Shown here: one piece after another, positions 1 to 5,202 of the stretch
Layout: every line of letters starts with the position of its first letter
How positions within the stretch are numbered: the stretch's first letter is position 1
From: Bacteroidales bacterium
Lineage (GTDB): Bacteria > Bacteroidota > Bacteroidia > Bacteroidales > UBA932
DNA: 5,202 bases
Assembly (NCBI GenBank): GCA_017555925.1
Contig: JAFZFL010000239.1
Span: 1-5,202, forward strand
Direction: 5' to 3'
The notes under the pieces: generated by a model
Databases searched by the model: none
Seen by the model: only the letters and a program-made list of their open reading frames with translations
What the model was told of the DNA's origin: nothing
Translations under genes and position numbers: made by a program

Positions 1-1
1 C

Positions 2-1186
2 CGTAAGGGTATGGCCCCTATGTCATTGATTCAGAAAATGCACGGCACCCAAGCTTTGGTTGAGAGCGTTAATGATATGATTTCTGAGTCTTTGCATAAT
101 TACATTGTAGAGAACAAGCTTAATATTTTGGGTGAGCCTCTTCCTAATGATGAGAAGCAGCAGGCTATTGATTGGGAGAATGCAGAGGCTTATGATTTTG
201 TTTTTGACATTGCTTTGGCACCTGAGTTGAATTTTACTCTATCAAGTGAGGATAAGATTGTTTCATACGAGGTTGAGGTTTCTGAGGAGTCAAGAAAGAG
301 CTACAAGTCAAACTTGTTGAAACAGTATGGCAAACTTGAGAATACAGATGAGATTCACGAGGAGGATTTCATTATTGCTGATCTTGAGCAGGAGAGTATG
401 AAGATAGAGGGTACTTACATTACTCTAAGAACTATCGAGGATAAAGGTTTGTTCCTTGGCAAGAAGGCTGGTGAGAGCTTTGAGATTGATGTTAACAAGA
501 CTTTCACAAACGAGACAGACCGTGCAGCTATGTTGAAGGTGAAGAAAGAGGAGTTGGCAGATCTAAACCCTATGTTTACTGTAACTATCAAAGAGATCAA
601 GACTTTTGTAGAGGCTGAGCAGAGCCAGGATCTTTATGACCGTTTGTTCGGTGAGGGCGAGGTTAAGACTGAGGCTGAGTTTGATGCAAAAGTTGAGGAG
701 AGAATCAAACAGGAGTATCAGAATGAGAGCGCATACCGCTTTATGTTGGATGCAAGAGAGTATCTTTTGAACAAAACCAACATCCAGCTTCCTGAGGAGT
801 TCTTGAAGAGATGGTTGTATGTAATCAACGATGGCAAGTTTACAATGGAGGAGATTGAGAAAGACTTCCAATTGTTCTTGAAAGATTTCCGTTGGCAGTA
901 TATCCGTCAGTACATTATGAAGGAGCAGAAAATGGAGATTAAGAGAGAGGATGTTATGGCTGTTGCCAAGAAGATTGCAGCTATGCAGTTTGCAATGTAC
1001 GGCTTGAGCAATGTTCCTGAGGAGCAGTTGGAAACTTACGCAAACTCTTTGATCTCTAACGAGAAAGAGGGTAGAAGAATCTATGAGAAGACTGAGGAGG
1101 ATATGGTTCTTAACTACGTTAAGAGTGTTGTTACCTTGGAGAACAAGTCTATCTCAATTGATGACCTTCAAAAATTGAACAACTAA
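2..1186 (+). CDS. tig: Trigger factor (ribosome-associated chaperone), 5'-truncated
   Basis: Trigger factor binds the ribosome near the exit tunnel and shields nascent chains in the cytosol. The reading frame is open to the window edge, and the first visible codons (R-K-G-M-A-P) are the end of the GFRxGxxP ribosome-docking signature. The true start therefore lies upstream, and the ATG at 11 is internal. By comparison with ~450-residue homologues, about 50 residues are missing. In the 394 visible residues: the rest of the N-terminal domain (to about 115, with a GEPLP motif near 44), a central region matching the end of a PPIase domain (GKKAGESFEIDV near 153-164, VTIKEI near 194-199), then the long helical C-terminal chaperone domain. 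The usual FKBP-type DGxxFEGG and IPGFE motifs are not visible. Glutamate is encoded by GAG in about 54 of 55 cases, suggesting high expression. It lies just upstream of clpP, the common arrangement. Identification is secure. Confidence 0.95.
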   Translation, partial: RKGMAPMSLIQKMHGTQALVESVNDMISESLHNYIVENKLNILGEPLPNDEKQQAIDWENAEAYDFVFDIALAPELNFTLSSEDKIVSYEVEVSEESRKSYKSNLLKQYGKLENTDEIHEEDFIIADLEQESMKIEGTYITLRTIEDKGLFLGKKAGESFEIDVNKTFTNETDRAAMLKVKKEELADLNPMFTVTIKEIKTFVEAEQSQDLYDRLFGEGEVKTEAEFDAKVEERIKQEYQNESAYRFMLDAREYLLNKTNIQLPEEFLKRWLYVINDGKFTMEEIEKDFQLFLKDFRWQYIRQYIMKEQKMEIKREDVMAVAKKIAAMQFAMYGLSNVPEEQLETYANSLISNEKEGRRIYEKTEEDMVLNYVKSVVTLENKSISIDDLQKLNN

Positions 1187-1197
1187 TTCATATATAA

Positions 1198-1227
1198 GGG
1201 TAACTGATTATTGCAAAAGGGTTACCT
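1198..1227. repeat. Weak inverted repeat after tig
   Basis: GGTAAC (1199-1204) and GTTACC (1221-1226) are complementary across a 16-nt loop, with a possible extra G-U pair outside. The element sits just past the tig stop codon and before the strong terminator. It is too short and its loop too large to be a terminator. It could be a minor mRNA 3'-end structure or chance. Confidence 0.3.
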
Positions 1228-1258
1228 GTAGATGATAAGTCTCAATTATGGAGATAAT

Positions 1259-1295
1259 AAAGATGGAGACGGCGTTGGGCTGTCTCCATCTTTTG
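1259..1295 (+). terminator. Rho-independent terminator of tig
   Basis: AAAGATGGAGAC (1259-1270) is perfectly complementary to GTCTCCATCTTT (1282-1293). The stem can extend inward by a G-U, a G-C and a C-G pair, leaving a 5-nt loop. A run of four T ending at 1294 follows. This is the strongest hairpin I see in the window. It lies 72 nt after the tig stop and 111 nt before clpP, so it should end the tig transcript. The A-rich 5' side could also allow termination on the opposite strand, but no minus-strand gene is nearby. Confidence 0.88.
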
Positions 1296-1354
1296 TAATA
1301 TACATATATGTTTCCCGACAGCCACAGCAGATGTTATGTAATATTCCTATAGTT

Positions 1355-1380
1355 TTTGGGTAAATAAATTAGTATATTTG
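1355..1380 (+). promoter_or_regulatory. Probable clpP promoter (Bacteroidota type)
   Basis: TATATTTG at 1373-1380 matches the Bacteroidota primary-sigma -7 consensus TAnnTTTG exactly. TTTG at 1355-1358 could be the -33 element, but the gap of 14 nt is shorter than the usual 17 or more, so the upstream element is less certain than the -7 box. Transcription would start near 1385, giving a leader of about 20 nt before the clpP ATG. The position after the tig terminator supports an independent clpP-clpX transcript. Confidence 0.55.
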
Positions 1381-1406
1381 TTTTTCATTTAATAAAATTC
1401 GTAGAT

Positions 1407-2093
1407 ATGGCAAGTGAGTTTGAAAAATTTGCAACTAAACATTTGGGAATAAGTTCTTTATCTTTGCATAGATTCAATTCTATAAATGCAGCATATATAA
1501 ACCCTTCAATCATTGAGGAGCGACAGATGAATGTTGCTGTCATGGATGTTTTTTCACGTCTGATGATGGACCGTATCATTTTTCTTGGAGTGCCTATCTC
1601 TGATGATGTGGCCAACATTATTCAGGCACAGCTTCTGTTCCTCGATTCAACAGATTCAAAATCAGATATCCAATTATATATAAATTCTCCAGGCGGTTCT
1701 GTATATGCAGGCCTTGGAATTTATGATACAATGCAGCTTGTACAGTCTGATGTTGCTACAATCTGTACAGGATTAGCAGCCTCAATGGCCTCTGTGTTGC
1801 TTACAGCCGGCACTAAAGGCAAGAGAAGTGCGTTGCCTCACTCAAGAGTAATGATTCATCAGCCTCTTGGAGGAGCAGAGGGTCAGGCTTCTGATATAGA
1901 GATTACAGCACGTGAAATAATCAAACTTAAGAAGGAGTTGTATGAAATAATCTCAACCCATTCGGGCAAATCGTTGGAGCAGATTGAGAAGGATGCCGAC
2001 AGAGATTATTGGATGACTGCTCCAGAGGCTTTGCAGTATGGAATGATTGATGAGATATTGGGTAAAGGAGGCAACAGATCCCAGATAAAATAG
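1407..2093 (+). CDS. clpP: ATP-dependent Clp protease proteolytic subunit ClpP
   Basis: ClpP is the serine peptidase (family S14) that forms two stacked heptameric rings in the cytosol and degrades proteins fed to it by ClpX. The product has 228 residues. The full catalytic triad is visible: Ser126 in GLAASMAS, His151 in MIHQPLGG and Asp200 in DRDYWM. The Ser-His and His-Asp spacings (25 and 49) equal those of E. coli ClpP. The oxyanion-loop motif SPGG is at 94-97. The N-terminus carries the ATKHLG and EERQMNV segments I associate with Bacteroidota ClpP, including a roughly 30-residue extension that may be a processed propeptide; this supports the ATG at 1407. No Shine-Dalgarno is present; the leader is AT-rich. 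It is very likely transcribed together with clpX, 79 nt downstream. Nothing looks damaged. Confidence 0.97.
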   Translation: MASEFEKFATKHLGISSLSLHRFNSINAAYINPSIIEERQMNVAVMDVFSRLMMDRIIFLGVPISDDVANIIQAQLLFLDSTDSKSDIQLYINSPGGSVYAGLGIYDTMQLVQSDVATICTGLAASMASVLLTAGTKGKRSALPHSRVMIHQPLGGAEGQASDIEITAREIIKLKKELYEIISTHSGKSLEQIEKDADRDYWMTAPEALQYGMIDEILGKGGNRSQIK

Positions 2094-2160
2094 TCTTCTC
2101 ACAATTTGTGCATAAAGAAAGATTTGATTGGGAACAGAGATTGTAAAAGAATAAAATTAT

Positions 2161-2165
2161 AGGAG
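2161..2165 (+). promoter_or_regulatory. Shine-Dalgarno-like AGGAG before clpX
   Basis: AGGAG lies 7 nt upstream of the clpX ATG, the ideal spacing for a ribosome binding site. The other starts visible here (clpP, the dipeptidase gene and pyrF) lack such a motif, as is usual in Bacteroidota. It may therefore be incidental in a purine-rich leader rather than functional. It does agree with the chosen start. Confidence 0.35.
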
Positions 2166-2172
2166 CAGAGAG

Positions 2173-3432
2173 ATGTCAAAAAAGAATAGAGAAGATTCAG
2201 GCGCGTTTTGTTCATTTTGCGGCAGATCGGAGAACAGTGTTAAATTGCTTATGGGCGGAATGTACGGTTTCATTTGTGAAGAGTGTGCTGCCCAGGCAAA
2301 CGAATATGCAAAGGAACAACTCTCACAAAAACAGAAAGGCGCAGCTGGAAAAGAGCTTAAGCTTTTGAAACCTAAGGAGATTACAGCATTTCTTGATGAT
2401 TTTGTAATTGGACAGGATGAGGCAAAGAAATTTTTGTCGGTAGCTGTATATAATCATTATAAAAGAATAAATTACATTGCATCCGGAAAGGGAAATGCAG
2501 GTAATGATGATAGCGGTCTTGATCTTGAAAAGTCAAATATTCTTATTGTTGGCCCGACAGGTACAGGTAAAACATTGCTTGCCAAGAGTATTGCAAAGAT
2601 GCTTAATGTGCCCTTTGCAATTGTAGATGCTACAGTTCTTACAGAGGCCGGTTATGTAGGAGAGGACGTGGAGACTATACTTACCAGACTTTTGCAGGAG
2701 GCCGATTATAACGTTGAACTTGCGCAGAGAGGAATTGTGTTCATTGATGAGATAGACAAGATTGCGCGCAAAAGCGACAATCCGTCAATAACAAGGGATG
2801 TGTCGGGCGAGGGTGTGCAGCAGGCTATGTTAAAGTTGCTTGAGGGTAATGTGGTTAATGTACCTCCGCAAGGTGGAAGAAAGCATCCTGAGCAGAAGAT
2901 GATAGCTGTGGATACAACTAATATCCTCTTTATTTGCGGTGGCGCTTTTGAGGGAATTGAGCGCAAAATTGCCCAACGCCTCAATACTCAGGTTGTGGGT
3001 TACGGCGCACAGAAAAAGACAGAGCATATAGATAAAAAAGATCTGTTGAGATATGTTGCTCCGCAGGATTTGAAATCATATGGTCTCATTCCTGAGATTA
3101 TAGGCCGTTTGCCTGTGCTTACTTATCTTCATCCATTGACCAGAGAGGCACTGCTTGATATTCTTGTAAAACCGAAGAATGCAATTGTAAAGCAATATGT
3201 GAAACTCTTTGAAATGGATGGGGTAAAGCTTACAATTGAGCAGGAGGTGCTGGAGTTCATTGTAGATACAGCAATTGAGTACAATTTGGGAGCCAGGGGA
3301 TTGCGCTCAATTTGTGAGGCAATTATGCTTGATGCAATGTATAGTGCTCCGTCGGAGAAGAAAAAGAGCCTTGTCATCAAATTGCCGTATGCAAAGGAGA
3401 AAGTGGCAAAATTTACTGGATCACTTATATAA
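2173..3432 (+). CDS. clpX: ATP-dependent Clp protease ATP-binding subunit ClpX
   Basis: ClpX is the hexameric AAA+ unfoldase that recognises substrates, threads them through its pore and hands them to ClpP. The 419-residue product is of normal length. It has an N-terminal zinc-binding domain with Cys13, Cys16, Cys35 and Cys38; Walker A GPTGTGKT at 127-134; Walker B IVFIDEID at 188-195; the pore-1 loop GYVG at 160-163; the RKH pore motif at 236-238; a likely arginine finger, Arg312, in IIGRLP; and sensor-2 GARGLR at 373-378. Where E. coli ClpX has its ClpP-docking IGF tripeptide, this protein reads Val275-Gly276-Tyr277, which I recall as usual in Bacteroides. The ATG at 2173 places the zinc domain at the expected distance from the N-terminus. 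It follows clpP by 79 nt with no terminator or clear promoter between, so the two probably form an operon. Confidence 0.98.
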   Translation: MSKKNREDSGAFCSFCGRSENSVKLLMGGMYGFICEECAAQANEYAKEQLSQKQKGAAGKELKLLKPKEITAFLDDFVIGQDEAKKFLSVAVYNHYKRINYIASGKGNAGNDDSGLDLEKSNILIVGPTGTGKTLLAKSIAKMLNVPFAIVDATVLTEAGYVGEDVETILTRLLQEADYNVELAQRGIVFIDEIDKIARKSDNPSITRDVSGEGVQQAMLKLLEGNVVNVPPQGGRKHPEQKMIAVDTTNILFICGGAFEGIERKIAQRLNTQVVGYGAQKKTEHIDKKDLLRYVAPQDLKSYGLIPEIIGRLPVLTYLHPLTREALLDILVKPKNAIVKQYVKLFEMDGVKLTIEQEVLEFIVDTAIEYNLGARGLRSICEAIMLDAMYSAPSEKKKSLVIKLPYAKEKVAKFTGSLI

Positions 3433-3451
3433 GAGTGCGGTAATTTTATAC

Positions 3452-3509
3452 ACAGGTAAACAGATACACAGATAAATAGATAATACAGGTAATGCAGATA
3501 AATAGATAA
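3452..3509. repeat. Imperfect tandem direct repeat upstream of the dipeptidase gene
   Basis: The composite unit ACAGGTAA ... CAGATAAATAGATAA occurs twice. ACAGGTAA is at 3452-3459 and 3485-3492; the 15-bp CAGATAAATAGATAA is at 3469-3483 and 3495-3509. The first copy has seven more bases between its two parts, themselves a near-copy of the CAGATA motif. The repeat fills most of the 91-bp gap between clpX and the M20 gene and ends 14 nt before that gene's ATG. It cannot form a terminator hairpin. It may be a slippage product, a leader element or a protein-binding site; function is unknown. Confidence 0.8.
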
Positions 3510-3523
3510 AAGATACAGTTACT

Positions 3524-4879
3524 ATGAAGAATTACATTGAGAATAATAAGGAGAGATTCCTGAGTGAACTGTTTGAGATTTTGAGAATCCCTTCAATAAG
3601 TTCAAGCGAGGCCAACAAGGCAGATATGCAGAGATGTGCAGAGAAACTTGCAGAACAGTTGCTTGCTGCCGGTGCAGATTCGGCTGCCGTTTATCAGACT
3701 GCAGGTCATCCGGTGGTTTTTGGTGAGAAGATGGTTAGTCCAGAGTTGCCTACTGTACTGGTTTATGGCCACTATGATGTGCAGCCTGTTGATCCTATAG
3801 AGTTGTGGAAATCGCAGCCGTTTGAGCCAGAGGTAAGGGATGGTGCAATCTATGCCCGTGGAGCAAATGATGACAAGGGACAGCTGTTCATGCATGTAAA
3901 GGCTTTTGAGTATCTTGTAAGTGAGGGTAAATTGAATCACAATATAAAGTTTATTCTTGAAGGAGAGGAGGAGATTGGTTCTCCAAGTCTGGGAGCATGG
4001 GCAAAAGAGCATAAGGATATGTTGGCGTGCGATGTTATTCTTGTTTCTGATACAACCATGATTTCAGATAAGGTTCCTTCAATAAATTGCGGAATGCGTG
4101 GTTTGGCTTATGTTGAGGTTGAGGTGACAGGACCTAACAAAGATCTTCACTCCGGCCACTATGGAGGAGCTGTGTATAATCCTATCAATGCACTATGCAA
4201 AATGATAGATTCATTGATTGATGACAAAGGACACATTACTGTAAAGGGCTTTTATGATAAGGTTGTAGAATTGAGTCCTGAGGAGAGGGAGATGTTTGCA
4301 CGTGCACCATTTGATATGGATGAGTATAAGAAATCTCTTGATATAGATGAAGTTAAGGGAGAGGAGGGTTACTCTACCCTTGAGAGAACAGCTATAAGAC
4401 CGTGTCTTGATGTAAACGGTATTTGGGGTGGCTTTATTGGCGAAGGGGCAAAGACAGTGCTTCCGTCTGTTGCCCATGCAAAAATCTCCATGAGACTTGT
4501 TCCAAATCAGGATTGCAATGAGATAGCAAAACTTTTTGAGGAGCATTTCTTATCAATAGCACCAAAGGGCGTTAAAGTTAGGGTTATTCCTCATCATGGA
4601 GGTAATGGATTCCTTATTCCAGTTTCATCTCCGGCATACAAGGCAGCAGCAAAGGCAATGGGCGAGGTATATGGAATTGAACCTGTTCCAAGCAGGGGAG
4701 GTGGAAGTATTCCTATTCTTGCAGATTTGCAGCAGATATTGGGCGTAAATCCACTATTGATGGGCTTTGGTCTTGAGAGAGATACAATTCACTCACCAAA
4801 CGAGAGCTATTTGTTGGATCAGTTCTATAAGGGAATGGAGTCAATAGCGCTATTCTATAAATACTATACAAACAAGTAA
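3524..4879 (+). CDS. M20-family metallodipeptidase (carnosinase/CNDP-like)
   Basis: A zinc-type dipeptidase of family M20, closest in motifs to the cytosolic non-specific dipeptidase (CNDP2/carnosinase) group. It would hydrolyse dipeptides or other short peptides in the cytosol; exact substrates cannot be read from sequence. In the 451 residues, metal and catalytic positions line up in order: His83 and Asp85 in GHYDVQP, bridging Asp116 in GANDDKG, general base Glu149 with metal ligand Glu150 in GEEEIGS, Asp176 in LVSDT, and His423 in TIHSPNE. His209 in DLHSGHYGG matches the dimer-domain histidine that reaches the partner's active site. No signal peptide is seen. The start at 3524 gives the usual short helix before the catalytic domain. 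It lies 91 nt after clpX without a terminator, so read-through from clpPX is possible. The family is secure; the gene name is not assigned. Confidence 0.93.
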   Translation: MKNYIENNKERFLSELFEILRIPSISSSEANKADMQRCAEKLAEQLLAAGADSAAVYQTAGHPVVFGEKMVSPELPTVLVYGHYDVQPVDPIELWKSQPFEPEVRDGAIYARGANDDKGQLFMHVKAFEYLVSEGKLNHNIKFILEGEEEIGSPSLGAWAKEHKDMLACDVILVSDTTMISDKVPSINCGMRGLAYVEVEVTGPNKDLHSGHYGGAVYNPINALCKMIDSLIDDKGHITVKGFYDKVVELSPEEREMFARAPFDMDEYKKSLDIDEVKGEEGYSTLERTAIRPCLDVNGIWGGFIGEGAKTVLPSVAHAKISMRLVPNQDCNEIAKLFEEHFLSIAPKGVKVRVIPHHGGNGFLIPVSSPAYKAAAKAMGEVYGIEPVPSRGGGSIPILADLQQILGVNPLLMGFGLERDTIHSPNESYLLDQFYKGMESIALFYKYYTNK

Positions 4880-4913
4880 TTTGTATTATCCCGACAGATT
4901 TCCAATAATTTTA
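4880..4913 (+). promoter_or_regulatory. Possible weak pyrF promoter
   Basis: TTTG at 4880-4883 and TAATTTTA at 4906-4913 resemble the Bacteroidota -33 and -7 elements. The -7 box has one mismatch (A for the final G), and the 22-nt gap is somewhat long. The TTTG begins right after the dipeptidase stop. It is a weak candidate; pyrF might equally be read from upstream, since no terminator is seen in this gap. Confidence 0.22.
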
Positions 4914-4928
4914 ATATTAAATATTTAA
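4910..4928. repeat. Two overlapping AT-only palindromes before pyrF
   Basis: TTTAATATTAAA (4910-4921) and TTAAATATTTAA (4917-4928) are each perfect 12-bp palindromes sharing five bases. They lie 11 nt upstream of the pyrF ATG. They consist only of A and T in an AT-rich leader, so chance is a real possibility. An unstructured A/T-rich leader promoting translation initiation without a Shine-Dalgarno sequence is another. Confidence 0.4.
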
Positions 4929-4939
4929 GAGCAAACAAT

Positions 4940-5202
4940 ATGAATTATATAGAATTATATGAGCAGATAAAGGCAAAGAAGAGTTTCTTGTGTGTAGGAT
5001 TGGATTCTGACCCCCAACTCTTGCCTGAGTGTTTGAAAGATGCAGAGTATCCAATTTTTGAATTCAATAAGGCCATTGTTGATGCAACAGCCCAATATAG
5101 TGTGGCTTATAAACCAAATCTTGCATTCTATGAGGCAGAGGGCGTGGCAGGATGGATTCAGCTGGAGATGACTGTAGATTATATCAAAAAGAATTATCCT
5201 GA
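4940..5202 (+). CDS. pyrF: Orotidine 5'-phosphate decarboxylase, type 2, 3'-truncated by window end
   Basis: PyrF decarboxylates orotidine 5'-phosphate to UMP, the last step of de novo pyrimidine synthesis, in the cytosol. Only the first 87 codons are present. They contain [10 protein letters not shown] (residues 17-25; Asp22 is a likely substrate-binding residue), FNKAIVDAT (42-50) and [13 protein letters not shown] (53-65; Lys58 is the likely conserved active-site lysine), followed by GVAGW. This pattern is characteristic of the longer type 2 subfamily (about 270 residues). The core DxKxxD catalytic motif should lie just beyond the window edge and cannot be checked. The ATG at 4940 lies 60 nt after the dipeptidase stop, has no Shine-Dalgarno, and gives the expected short N-terminus. 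No relation to proteolysis is implied by the sequence; the adjacency is probably incidental. Confidence 0.93.
   Translation, partial: MNYIELYEQIKAKKSFLCVGLDSDPQLLPECLKDAEYPIFEFNKAIVDATAQYSVAYKPNLAFYEAEGVAGWIQLEMTVDYIKKNYP

Noticed and set aside
563..871. Minus-strand reading frame of 102 codons inside tig
   Set aside because: It lies fully antisense to a strongly supported tig, has low-complexity Leu/Ser-rich composition and matches no family I know. The rarity of stops follows from the codon bias of tig.
2094..2172. Possible separate clpX promoter in the clpP-clpX gap
   Set aside because: TTTG occurs twice, but no TAnnTTTG box lies at a suitable distance downstream. Co-transcription with clpP is simpler.
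3441..3448. TAATTTTA as a -7 box for the dipeptidase gene
   Set aside because: It has one mismatch to TAnnTTTG and no TTG-type element at a suitable distance upstream, which is too weak to list.
3275..3475. Plus-strand 66-codon frame overlapping the end of clpX
   Set aside because: It begins inside clpX in another frame, its Arg/Cys-rich product looks like an out-of-frame translation, and it has no start signals of its own.
3452..3509. The tandem repeat as a mini CRISPR array
   Set aside because: There are only two short copies with 2-9 bp between their halves, no spacer of regular length and no cas gene nearby.
3602..4012. Minus-strand reading frame of 136 codons inside the M20 gene
   Set aside because: It is antisense to essential metal-binding motifs of a confident gene, and its product has no recognisable domain.
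4211..4546. Minus-strand reading frame of 111 codons inside the M20 gene
   Set aside because: It is a shadow of the coding strand, with no supporting motifs or promoter.

Overview
The window is a stretch of core chromosome from a member of the Bacteroidota, most likely order Bacteroidales. The evidence is the close resemblance of the ClpP, ClpX, trigger factor and PyrF proteins to Bacteroides/Prevotella-type sequences as I remember them, AT-rich leaders that mostly lack Shine-Dalgarno sequences, and a TAnnTTTG-type -7 box upstream of clpP. All five genes lie on the + strand. I see no mobile element, CRISPR array, tRNA or rRNA.

Layout: the 3' part of tig (trigger factor; its 5' end is outside the window) runs to 1186. 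A 220-bp gap follows, holding a strong intrinsic terminator (12-bp perfect stem, T-run) and a probable clpP promoter. Then come clpP (1407-2093) and clpX (2173-3432), 79 bp apart with no visible terminator between them. A 91-bp gap containing an imperfect tandem repeat leads to an M20-family metallodipeptidase gene (3524-4879). After a 60-bp, very AT-rich spacer, pyrF (type 2 orotidine 5'-phosphate decarboxylase) begins at 4940 and runs off the end of the window.

Functionally, tig-clpP-clpX is the classic protein quality-control cluster. Trigger factor receives nascent chains at the ribosome, ClpX unfolds tagged or damaged proteins and ClpP degrades them. The cytosolic dipeptidase next to them could finish turning small peptides into free amino acids; that link is inference from position and family. 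PyrF belongs to pyrimidine synthesis and is probably only a neighbour.

The window looks like ordinary housekeeping DNA. I found no convincing undescribed system. The points worth a second look are modest: the trigger factor's PPIase region seems shortened and lacks the usual active-site motifs; ClpX has a VGY tripeptide where the ClpP-docking IGF loop normally sits; tig uses GAG almost exclusively for glutamate; there is a tandem repeat upstream of the dipeptidase gene; and the segment after clpX does not hold recQ, which I recall following clpX in Bacteroides.
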